Below, in pieces: positions 55,477 through 64,000 of a DNA stretch of 64,000 nucleotides; positions within the stretch are counted from its first letter, which is position 1, and the number at the start of each line of letters is the position of its first letter. The stretch comes from Defluviicoccus sp. (GTDB lineage: Bacteria; Pseudomonadota; Alphaproteobacteria; MPNO01). Position numbers and translations under genes: made by a program. The stretch lies in assembly GCA_028820505.1 (NCBI GenBank), contig JAPPIT010000004.1:1-64000 (forward strand). Direction: 5' to 3'. The notes under the pieces are model-generated. The model saw nothing but the letters and a program-made list of their open reading frames with translations, made no database searches and was not told the origin of the DNA.

Positions 55477-56502
55477 ATGATGACTCAGCCCGATACCAGA
55501 CCCGCGTCTCCCTTTCACCGGGGAGAGCGCATGGCGCAGGAACGGATGGACGTCCGCGACAGGGTAGAGAGATTGAGCCGGCGGTCCGTCCGCGATCATA
55601 TGCCGGACCAGCACCGGGACTTCTACGGCGCGCTGCCGTTCGTGCTGGTCGGTACGGTGGATGGCGAAGGATGGCCCTGGGCCTCGATCGTGCCCGGGCG
55701 TCCCGGATTCATAACCTCGCCCGATCCGCGAACCCTCGATATCGGCGCGCCGCCGCTCCACGGCGATCCGTTGCGCGGGACGCTCAAGGGCGGGGTGCAT
55801 ATCGGGCTGCTGGGGATCGAGCCCCATACCCGGCGCCGCAACCGTATGACCGGACGGGTCGCGTCGGTACGCGGGGACGGTTTCACGATCGCCGTCAACC
55901 GAACCTTCGGCAACTGCACCCAGTACATCCAGACGCGCAGCGTCGAGCTCGGGCCGGACATCGACGGCCCGCGACGCGAACGGGAGGTATTCCGGTCGGA
56001 CCGGTTCGACGATGACGTCTGTCGCATTGTCGAGCGGACGGACACGCTGTTCGTCGCCTCGGCCCATCTCGACGAGAACGAGCCGGATGCCCAGGGCGCC
56101 GATGTTTCCCATCGTGGCGGCAAGCCCGGCTTCGTCAGGATCGAGGATCGCCGGACTTTCGCGTTCCCCGATTTTTCCGGCAACAACCATTTCAATACGG
56201 TCGGCAACATTCTCCTCAACCCGAAGGCGGGATTTCTGTTCATCGATTTCGAGAGCGGCGACCTCGTCTATCTGACGGGCGACGCCGAAATCGTCTGGAG
56301 CGGCGCGGAGGTCGATGGCTTCCGCGGCGCACAGCGCCTGATCCGGTTTCACGCAGAGCAGGTAATTCGCGTTGCGAACGCCCTGCCGCTGCGTTTCGCC
56401 TTCGGCGAATACTCCCCGTTATTGAAAGAGACCGGATCGTGGGAACTGGATGCCGACACCGGGGAATTGAAAGCCTTGCGTCACAAACAACTGAGACAAT
56501 GA
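55477..56502 (+). CDS. Pyridoxamine 5'-phosphate oxidase-family flavin-binding protein
   Basis: The 341-residue protein has two split-barrel motifs: FVLVGTVDGEGWPWASIVPG with FITSPDPRTL in the first half, and NNHFNTVGNILLNPKAGFLF with GDLVYLTGDAEIVWSGAEVD in the second. This is the pattern of the larger PNPOx-like proteins that bind FMN; the second half carries the canonical NHFNTVGN-type FMN-site segment. It may be an FMN-dependent reductase or a general stress flavoprotein. It is in an operon-like pair with the VOC gene. ATG 55477 or the adjacent ATG 55480. Confidence 0.82.
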   Translation: MMTQPDTRPASPFHRGERMAQERMDVRDRVERLSRRSVRDHMPDQHRDFYGALPFVLVGTVDGEGWPWASIVPGRPGFITSPDPRTLDIGAPPLHGDPLRGTLKGGVHIGLLGIEPHTRRRNRMTGRVASVRGDGFTIAVNRTFGNCTQYIQTRSVELGPDIDGPRREREVFRSDRFDDDVCRIVERTDTLFVASAHLDENEPDAQGADVSHRGGKPGFVRIEDRRTFAFPDFSGNNHFNTVGNILLNPKAGFLFIDFESGDLVYLTGDAEIVWSGAEVDGFRGAQRLIRFHAEQVIRVANALPLRFAFGEYSPLLKETGSWELDADTGELKALRHKQLRQ

Positions 56503-56901
56503 CGCGGGACCAATCCTGACTGCAATGAAAGTCACACGATCGGACTGGAACGCAACGCGGCGGCGGGCTTTCAAGCACGCAATTTCGACGGTTGGAGCCG
56601 GATGGATTAGCGACCGTGTCTGGATCTGCGGGGCGGTTCAAAGCGATGCGCAATCCTGCCGCATCTCCGGAGAACGCCGGGATACGGACGCCCCCGCCGC
56701 GATGCGAAATCACCGGGTGTTGCGCCACGCCGCCGACTCTCTCTCCACGGCAGCCGATGAGTCCATCGAGCAACGTGAAAACACCTCTTGAACAATTGTG
56801 AACTCGCTCACCTGGCACTATCGCGTGGACCAAGGCCTCCTCAAGGACCACCGCTGTCTTTCGCGTGACCTATCCGATCTCGGATGGTCTGCCACTATCG
56901 T
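56503..56901. other. Intergenic stretch, nothing recognised
   Basis: Lies between convergent genes; no gene, repeat or clear terminator found. Confidence 0.5.
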
Positions 56902-58305
56902 TCAGTCGAGACGATTGATTCCGTCGAAGGCGGCGGTCTTGTAGCACTCCGCCAGTGTCGGAAAGTTGAACACCGTATCCACAAAGTAGTCGATCTTGCC
57001 GCCGTGCGTCAGCACCGCCTGACCGATATGGATCAGCTCCGTCGCGCCCTCGCCGAGTATTGCGACGCCCAGCAGCTCGCGGCTCTCGAGGTGAAAGATC
57101 AGCTTCAGAATACCCTCGGAGTCGCCGAGGATCTGGCCGCGGGAAATCTCGTTGTAGGCGGCCCTGCCGACCTCGTAGGGAACGCCCGCATCGGTCAGCT
57201 CCTCCTCGCTGCGCCCGACGATGGAGATCTCCGGGATCGTGTAGATGCCGTAGGGCAGCAGGTCGGGGGTGCTTTCGGCCGGCGCGCCGAAGGCGTGGCA
57301 GGAGGCGATGCGGCCCTGCTCCATCGACGTGGAGGCCAGGCTCGGGAAGCCGATCACGTCGCCGACCGCGTAGATGTGCGGAACCTCGGTCTGAAAGGAC
57401 TCGTTGACGGCGATCAAGCCGCGATCGGTCGCCTTCAGCCCGGCCGCACTCAAATCGAGCGTCTTCGTGGCGCCGGTCCGGCCGATGCTGTAAAGGGCGG
57501 AATCGGCCTGGATCTGCTTGCCGCTGGCAAGATGCACCCGAACCTTCTCGCCCTGGTTGCCGTCCAGCCGCTCGAGGCTGCTGACTTCTTCGCCCAGGCG
57601 CAGCGTCATGCGGTTCTGCCGCATCTGGTAGACCAGCGTATCGATGATCTCGAAGTCGATGAAGCTCAGCAGGCGCGGCCGCCTGTCGACGACGGTGACC
57701 CTGACCCCGAGCGCCGCGAAGATGGTCGCGTATTCGAGGCCGATGACGCCCGCGCCGATGACGACGAGCGAACGCGGAAGATGCTTCAGGCTCAGGATCT
57801 CGTCGCTGGTGAATATCCGCTGACCGTCGAAATCGACATGGTTCCCGCGCGTCGTCGTCGTGCCAACGGCGATGACGATCCGGTCGGCGGTGACTTCCCA
57901 GGTTCCCCGCCCGTCGAGGCCGGCGAGGCGCAGCCTGTGCGGATCGACGAAGGCCGCTTCCGCCTGCAGCAGTTCGACCTGGTTGCGCAGCAGCTGATGG
58001 CGGTTCACGTCGAGCTCGTGGGCGATGACATTGTCGGTGCGGACCAGCAGGTCCGCCATCGAAATGTCCTTCTTCACCCGATAGGAGGCACCGTAGATAT
58101 TGCGCTCCCGGTAGCCGGAGAGATGCAGCACCGCCTCCCGGAGCGTCTTGCTCGGGATCGTGCCGGTGTTGATGCAGGTGCCCCCGACGACCGCTTGACG
58201 TTCCACGACGGCGGTTTTCTTGCCGAGCTTCGCCGCCTGTATTGCCGCCCGATGGCCGGCGGGTCCGGATCCGATGACCAACAGCTGGTAGTCGCGCTCC
58301 GACAT
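56902..58305 (-). CDS. sthA: Soluble pyridine nucleotide transhydrogenase
   Basis: The 467-residue flavoprotein belongs to the class-I disulfide reductase fold: LLVIGSGPAGHRAAIQAAKL (FAD), GGTCINTGTIPSKTLREAVL, VVIGAGVIGLEYATIFAALG (NAD(P)), HIYAVGDVIGFPSLASTSME and a C-terminal dimer domain. The redox-active pair is incomplete: Cys44 is present but the second cysteine is Thr49 (C-I-N-T-G-T). This is the mark of SthA and excludes dihydrolipoamide dehydrogenase or glutathione reductase activity. It moves hydride between NADPH and NAD in the cytoplasm. ATG 58305 is the family start; an upstream reading is not conserved. Confidence 0.93.
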   Translation of the reverse strand: MSERDYQLLVIGSGPAGHRAAIQAAKLGKKTAVVERQAVVGGTCINTGTIPSKTLREAVLHLSGYRERNIYGASYRVKKDISMADLLVRTDNVIAHELDVNRHQLLRNQVELLQAEAAFVDPHRLRLAGLDGRGTWEVTADRIVIAVGTTTTRGNHVDFDGQRIFTSDEILSLKHLPRSLVVIGAGVIGLEYATIFAALGVRVTVVDRRPRLLSFIDFEIIDTLVYQMRQNRMTLRLGEEVSSLERLDGNQGEKVRVHLASGKQIQADSALYSIGRTGATKTLDLSAAGLKATDRGLIAVNESFQTEVPHIYAVGDVIGFPSLASTSMEQGRIASCHAFGAPAESTPDLLPYGIYTIPEISIVGRSEEELTDAGVPYEVGRAAYNEISRGQILGDSEGILKLIFHLESRELLGVAILGEGATELIHIGQAVLTHGGKIDYFVDTVFNFPTLAECYKTAAFDGINRLD

Positions 58306-59117
58306 GTCCGGCGCTCCCCCTCCCGCCAGCCTATCCCCGCCCGCCGCCGACCGGAAGCCCCGGTACATCGCTAGACGGGGGAAGGTGAAGCCGCCAATCG
58401 ACAACACGGGCCGCAGCGTCCGCGAGGTGAGCGAGGTGGCAGGCGCGCGAACTCTGGCTCGAACCGGACTGTCCGATGTTTGTTAACGGCGGTCCGACAA
58501 TGCACCGCGCGGTCGAGCGGATCCCGGGCGTCGGATAGTTTCCAGCCGCGGTCATGACCGGCTTGCGGGGATGTTCTGCCTTGCCGCGGTTGGAGCATCG
58601 CGGCGCTCATCCGCGCGCCGAGGCCCGCCAGCGTGTCGCCCAACGCGAAAGCGGTCTCCATCGCCTCGGCCGGAGTCGCGTTCTCCGATTTCGCACGCGC
58701 AGGCGCCTGGGAGAGCTTCGAGGTAACGCGAGCGAAACGATGCGCGCCTCGGCGAAGCGCGACGAAAGTATGGCCGCAGCCGGGCGCACGTGCCGCACGA
58801 AACGACGCCGGGCCCGGCGAAGATGGCTTCGACCGCCGGGCCGGGCGTGCCCAGTTTCGAAGGCGAGATGGAATTTCACCGTGCGCGCGACGCAGGCGGT
58901 GAATGACGTCTGCTTGTCCACCCGCGGCATCGCCCAGAGTGCTTCGAAGGCCTCGCCATCGTCCTCGCTCCGGGGGCAGGGGTGGCCGTCCCACCGATCC
59001 TCGAGCATGCGGAACCGGGCCGCCAGCCTCACGGGAAGCGGCCGCCCTTATTCGGTGATATGCGGCGGTCGGCTGGCCGGATCGTTCAGGGTTAACGAAC
59101 CGTCCCCACCCGGTTCC
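58306..59117. other. Intergenic stretch with a possible decayed gene
   Basis: On the minus strand, one frame from about 59032 reads MRLAARFRMLEDRWDGHPCP and WAMPRVDKQTSFTACVARTV, and a different frame near 58700-58590 reads ARAKSENATPAEAMETAFAL and GDTLAGLGARMSAAML. Together they look like two ends of a frameshifted gene of unknown function. No other signal. Confidence 0.35.
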
Positions 59118-59939
59118 TCACCGAACGCCCATGAGGGCGACCGTGCACCCGACTGCGAAGATCGGAATCGGCGCATAGAACCACAACTCGCCGGTGGCGC
59201 TTTCGGTTGCCGCGGCGACCGCGATGAAAGTGCGGATTTCGAAACCGCCGTGGCCGGCCTCGCGATACACCTCCTCGTCGGTGTAGGCGACCAGATCGTC
59301 CCTGCGGTTGGCGATCAGCTTCTCCAGGAAATCCCGGTCCCACGCCTCGTTGATCCTGCCGCTCTCCGGCGTGCAGGGCCAGTGGGAGATACCGCCGGTT
59401 CCGACCAGCGCGATGCGCTCCGGCGCGGCGTCGCAGGCCTTCCGCAGCGCGCGACCGAACGCCCAGGTCCGGTGCAGCGGGGTCAGCGGCGGTTCCTGGC
59501 AGTTGATGTTGACCGGAACCACCGGCAGGTCGTAGCGCGGCGTCAGGAAATGCAGCGGCACCGAGATGCCATGGTCGAACTTCCATTCCTGCGCGTAGGC
59601 GACGTCGCAATCGTCCATGATCCGGGCGATCAGCCGCCTCGACAGGTCCGGCGCGCCAGGGATACGCTGGCGCTCTATGCGCAGCCATTCCTCGTCTTCG
59701 ATCGGACCCTCGTAGAACTCCGCCATGCCGATGCAATAAGCCGGCATGTTGTCGAAGAAGAAGTTGGCGAAGTGTTCGGCACCGACGACGATCAGGGCGT
59801 CGGGCCGACTCGCTTGCAGCGCCCCGCGCAGCCTTTCGAATTGGCTGTAGAGTTCGTCGCGAATCGCCGAATCGGCCAGATGCGCCCGCCCGGTGATTCC
59901 GGGGGCGTGGCTGCATACACCGGCAAAGACCAGCGGCAT
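59118..59939 (-). CDS. Class III extradiol dioxygenase, LigB-type catalytic subunit
   Basis: The 273-residue protein has the LigB superfamily layout: first iron ligand region FAGVCSHAPGITGRAH, second His in ALIVVGAEHFANFFFDN, a central DHGISVPLHFLTPRYDLPVV segment, and IALVGTGGISHWPCTPESGR with the catalytic His. It would cleave a catechol-type ring next to the hydroxyls using Fe(II). With hpaE and hpaR next to it, homoprotocatechuate or a related dihydroxyphenyl acid is a likely substrate; protocatechuate or gallate are alternatives. It directly follows the LigA-type gene. Confidence 0.85.
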   Translation of the reverse strand: MPLVFAGVCSHAPGITGRAHLADSAIRDELYSQFERLRGALQASRPDALIVVGAEHFANFFFDNMPAYCIGMAEFYEGPIEDEEWLRIERQRIPGAPDLSRRLIARIMDDCDVAYAQEWKFDHGISVPLHFLTPRYDLPVVPVNINCQEPPLTPLHRTWAFGRALRKACDAAPERIALVGTGGISHWPCTPESGRINEAWDRDFLEKLIANRRDDLVAYTDEEVYREAGHGGFEIRTFIAVAAATESATGELWFYAPIPIFAVGCTVALMGVR

Positions 59940-60246
59940 CGCGAAATTCCTCCAGCATGGCCGACAGGCCTCGAAGCACCTTGCCGTGTTCGGCGACGCC
60001 GTCGCGCATGGACCGGATATAGTCCGCCCAGCGATACCCGGGCATCGCCGCGTGATGCATGAGGAGCTGGCTGTTGACCCCGAGCACGAACGGGACGCCG
60101 ATATCGGGTCTTCGAATGGCGTCCGGCTCCTCGTCCGTCAGCTCGAATTCCCGCAACACGCTCTGCGGGTCGGCTTCGAAGCGCTCGCGCACCCGCCGGT
60201 CGCGGTTGAGCCGGTAGAGCGGCTTCTGAACAGGATAGAGCCGCAC
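59940..60246 (-). CDS. LigA-type small subunit of extradiol dioxygenase, no own stop codon
   Basis: From GTG 60246, four bases after the hpaE stop, the frame encodes about 102 residues typical of LigA alpha subunits: LYPVQKPLYRLNRDRRVRER, ADPQSVLREFELTDEEPDAI, FVLGVNSQLLMHHAAMPGYR and WADYIRSMRDG. LigA closes the active site of LigB. The frame has no stop before the LigB ATG and runs on, out of the LigB frame, to 59092, which would add a roughly 285-residue nonsense tail. A one-base slip near 59940 would instead join it in frame to LigB. The C-terminus is therefore uncertain: stop lost, indel, or a natural fusion. Confidence 0.7.
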
Positions 60247-60250
60247 GGCC

Positions 60251-61771
<1,521 letters not shown>

Positions 61772-62441
61772 CCGCCAGCCTCCACGGCGCGTGTCGGCGC
61801 ATGCGCATATCCTTGGAGGACGTCCGCCTCGATGCCCGGATCCGGGCGCTCGTCAGCATCGCCGCGGCAGCCCCGTGGCGAGGCCCGTCGGAAAATTCCG
61901 GGAGGCGGACAGATGCCGACGGCGACGGCAAACCCTGTCGGCCACCAGTCGGACCGGATTGGCGCGTCCGGCGCCCGGTCTCGGACACGGCAATTTTCGA
62001 CCTTGCGACGGGCCATGCGGAAGTCCCGGATCGGCGGGGTGGCGCCGATTGACCGGCAGCCCCTTAATCTTTAACATGTTATCTAATATCGACCGCCCGA
62101 TAGTCAATCGGATGTCCGGTTTGCATGTGCCGCGTGCATGCTGCCGGGTTCGGAGAAGACCCCGTTGAAACTGTTCGGCCTGCGTGAAGATGACGGATTC
62201 CGAAGGACGAGCGCCTCGCCTACCGGCTACGCCTTGACGAAGGCCGGGTCCGGAACCGCTTGCGCCGCGCGAAGCGCGACATCGCGGAAGGAGGAAGCAC
62301 CCGAAGACCCGGCGCGCATGCCCCGTTCGACCCGGCGGGGCGACTGATGCCGGTGGATGTCGCAGAGGTCGGAGCGTCGGTCATCGGCCTGCCTTGGGGC
62401 GGGGGAGCGGACGATTTCCGCCCCGCCGCGCGGGTTCGCCG
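61772..62441. other. Divergent control region hpaE / hpaR
   Basis: Between the two divergent genes lies a long region. The AT-rich centre (62060-62110) holds the overlapping promoters described separately; the arms towards each gene (about 300 and 330 bases) show no gene, so the transcripts have long leaders or other promoters exist. Confidence 0.55.
62049..62107. promoter_or_regulatory. Overlapping divergent promoters with palindrome
   Basis: Plus strand: TTGACC (62049-62054), 17-base spacer, TAACAT (62072-62077). Minus strand: TTGACT (62107-62102), 18-base spacer, GATAAC (62083-62078). The perfect 10-bp palindrome TAACATGTTA (62072-62081) overlaps both -10 elements. A MarR dimer such as HpaR bound there would block both promoters. 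Confidence 0.65.
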
Positions 62442-62906
62442 ATGAACCGCGGCAATCCTCCCCAGCCCCCGATGAGGGATTTCTCGCGTTCCCTGCCCAT
62501 GGCCCTGCTCACGACGCGCGAAGCGGTGATGGACCGCTTCCGGCCGTCGCTCCGCGCGTTCGGCGTCACCGAGCAGCACTGGCGGGTGCTGCGCGCGCTC
62601 TACGGCCGCGGCAAGGTGGAGACAGGCGAACTCGCCGGGCTGTGCTGCCTGCTGAACCCCAGTCTCAGCCGCATCCTCAAGCGTCTCGAAGCGGCCGGCC
62701 ATGTCACGCGCTGCCGGGTCCCGTCGGACCGGCGCCGGACCATGGTCGCGATCGCGCCGGCGGGGCGTGCGCTGCTGGAGCGGCGGGCGCCCTTCTCCGA
62801 GGCCGAGTACCACGCCATCGAAGAGGCGTTCGGCAAGCAACGTCTGGCCGCCCTCTATGAGACGCTCGAGGATCTACGGAAGGCGCTGGAAGAACCGGGA
62901 TGCTGA
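62442..62906 (+). CDS. hpaR: HpaR, MarR-family regulator of homoprotocatechuate degradation
   Basis: The product is a MarR-type winged helix of about 150 residues: FSRSLPMALLTTREAVMDRF, GVTEQHWRVLRALYGRGKVE, LAGLCCLLNPSLSRILKRLE, and the wing CRVPSDRRRTMVAIAPAGRA. The N-terminal motif MRDFSRSLPMALL is typical of HpaR. HpaR represses the hpa degradation genes and is released by 4-hydroxyphenylacetate-type acids. It is divergent from hpaE. The ATG at 62472 (before RDFSRSLP) is an equally good start. Confidence 0.88.
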   Translation: MNRGNPPQPPMRDFSRSLPMALLTTREAVMDRFRPSLRAFGVTEQHWRVLRALYGRGKVETGELAGLCCLLNPSLSRILKRLEAAGHVTRCRVPSDRRRTMVAIAPAGRALLERRAPFSEAEYHAIEEAFGKQRLAALYETLEDLRKALEEPGC

Positions 62907-63467
62907 CGGCGGCGAACTCGTGCCCCACGCCGGCGTGTCGTCCGAAATTCTCACTGCAATTTGAAAGCGATCCGGACACTGAATTCGCAACAGCCAGACC
63001 GGCGCGAATGCCGAGGTGGACCGTCGAAGCCAAGAGAGCAGGGCCGCCGACATTGGGTGACCTCGTGGGAGAAACCGGACCGCCTGTCGGACAACCTCCA
63101 AGGCGAACATCGGTTCCGGCGACCGACGCCGCGTCCCGGGCCGCGAGCCGCACGACAGACCGGCGCGCCCACGCATGCTTGACGTCCCTGTCCGGGCGGG
63201 CACACCGGGCCTTGAGCGGCGGCCCAAGGAATCGACCGGAGGCTGGCGGGGCGTCCTCCTGCCGGCTCTGTTCAACCGACGCCGAACCCGCATGGCCGTC
63301 GAGAGAGCCGGCCCCGCGATCGACATGTATCGTAGAGTGCCGGAAAGCGGGGGCGGCGCGTCGTGTCGGCCTGCGCCAGGCGTATGCGGATCTTTCTCCA
63401 TTCCCGCCGGTGGCGCGACGCTCCACTATCGCCGCGGCGCCGAGATCCAGCGAGGAGAAGCCGGGAC
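62907..63467. other. Intergenic stretch, nothing recognised
   Basis: No supported gene or repeat before the LysR gene. Confidence 0.45.
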
Positions 63468-64000
63468 ATGGACGCCAACGATATCGACGATCTGAGCGTA
63501 AAGGCACTCAGGATCTTCCTGTTGATCTACCGCACCGGCTCGGTCTCGCGCACCGCGGAATTGCTGGGGCAGGATCAGTCCTCTGTCAGCTACACCCTCG
63601 GCAAGCTGAGGACATCGTTTTCGGATCCTTTGTTCGTTCGCACGGGGCGAGGGCTTCAGCCGACCGAGACCTGCGAACGTCTCGTCAGCAGCCTGGGAAG
63701 CGCCATCGAGACGATCGACCACGCCGTTGCGGACAGGGAGTTCGTGCCAGACGAGAGCCGGCGCCGCTTCACCGTGTCGTCCAACTACCTGGAACGGGCG
63801 ATCTTCCTGGCGCCGCTGCTTCGATCGCTCCGCCGGGAAGCGCCCGGAATTTCGCTCGACATCGTTCCCTCGGGCGGCGGCGCGGCCGGCTACCGGCAGT
63901 TGGTCGCGGGCGAGTGCGACATGCTGCTGTCGCCGATTCCGGTTCCCGACAGCAAGATATTCCAGCACCTGCTGGCGCGTGACCGCTACGCGTGCTTTGC
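63468..64000 (+). CDS. LysR family transcriptional regulator (runs off the window)
   Basis: The first 177 codons encode an N-terminal LysR HTH (VKALRIFLLIYRTGSVSRTA, ELLGQDQSSVSYTLGKLRTS, DPLFVRTGRGLQPTET) and the start of the periplasmic-binding-type effector domain (FTVSSNYLERAIFLAPLLRS, ISLDIVPSGGGAAGYRQLVA, GECDMLLSPIPVPDSKIF). The HTH matches the NodD/NahR-like subgroup with RTGRGLQPT. The gene is open to the right edge, so its length and target are unknown. ATG 63468 follows GAGGAGAAG. Confidence 0.93.
   Translation, partial: MDANDIDDLSVKALRIFLLIYRTGSVSRTAELLGQDQSSVSYTLGKLRTSFSDPLFVRTGRGLQPTETCERLVSSLGSAIETIDHAVADREFVPDESRRRFTVSSNYLERAIFLAPLLRSLRREAPGISLDIVPSGGGAAGYRQLVAGECDMLLSPIPVPDSKIFQHLLARDRYACF

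Noticed and set aside
56884-58374. A 496-codon open frame on the plus strand
   Set aside because: It is the antisense of sthA; composition is Asp/Arg/Gln-rich with no motif, as expected for the reverse of a GC-rich gene.

Overview
The window is GC-rich (most genes have G/C in third codon positions) and looks like a chromosome segment of an alphaproteobacterium, plausibly from the Rhodospirillales or a related order. Pointers are a livKHMGF transporter with an Asp/Glu racemase, the cysG-DUF2849-cysI-DUF934 sulfite-reduction operon, an NsrR-like Rrf2 regulator, NnrU, SthA, a GPP34-domain protein and an hpaE/LigA/LigB/HpaR aromatic-degradation cluster. The assignment is inference from gene content; no rRNA or tRNA gene was recognised.

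Left part (1-7.6 kb): an Ala/Arg-rich winged-helix-like protein, a PD-(D/E)XK nuclease-like gene with a small HTH partner, small exported or membrane proteins, then a truncated group II intron joined directly to a truncated family-3 solute-binding protein gene. Upstream of that stump is a chain of very small membrane-protein genes on the minus strand.

7.7-13.1 kb: one compact minus-strand operon, livK-livH-livM-livG-livF-racemase, with a strong hairpin plus T-tract between livK and livH. 13.9-22.6 kb: an accessory region holding two paralogous lipoproteins that resemble the TbpB/transferrin-binding-like barrel family, an intact family-3 solute-binding protein (paralog of the broken one at 6.1 kb), several micro-membrane proteins, a RelE/ParE-like protein and a single-chain phosphorelay regulator (GAF-PAS-HisKA-HATPase-REC-winged helix).

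22.6-44.4 kb: a gene-poor, decaying island zone. It contains integrase fragments, truncated reverse transcriptases, an IS21 remnant, a nonsense-broken nuclease-like gene, an N-terminal stump of a second GAF kinase and a livK-like signal-peptide stump. Embedded intact genes include GPP34, a protoporphyrinogen-oxidase-like flavoprotein, NnrU, an RND/MMPL exporter, a UDG-like protein, DoxX, an outer-membrane-like protein, a secreted DNA/RNA nuclease and a secreted DUF4189/peptidoglycan-binding/MORN-like protein.

44.7-64 kb: better-kept chromosome. RsbW-like kinase and RsbV-like STAS protein; an AsnC/Lrp regulator divergent from the sulfite-reduction operon; an NsrR-like regulator; a VOC protein with a PNPOx-family flavoprotein; SthA; and homoprotocatechuate-type degradation genes hpaE-ligA-ligB divergent from hpaR, with overlapping divergent promoters centred on a perfect palindrome. 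A LysR gene runs off the right edge.

The most interesting signals are the lipoprotein/solute-binding/micro-membrane-protein modules, a roughly 160-bp dispersed repeat found in inverted orientation 33 kb apart, five relics of tyrosine integrases, and the one-protein phosphorelay with a DNA-binding domain.
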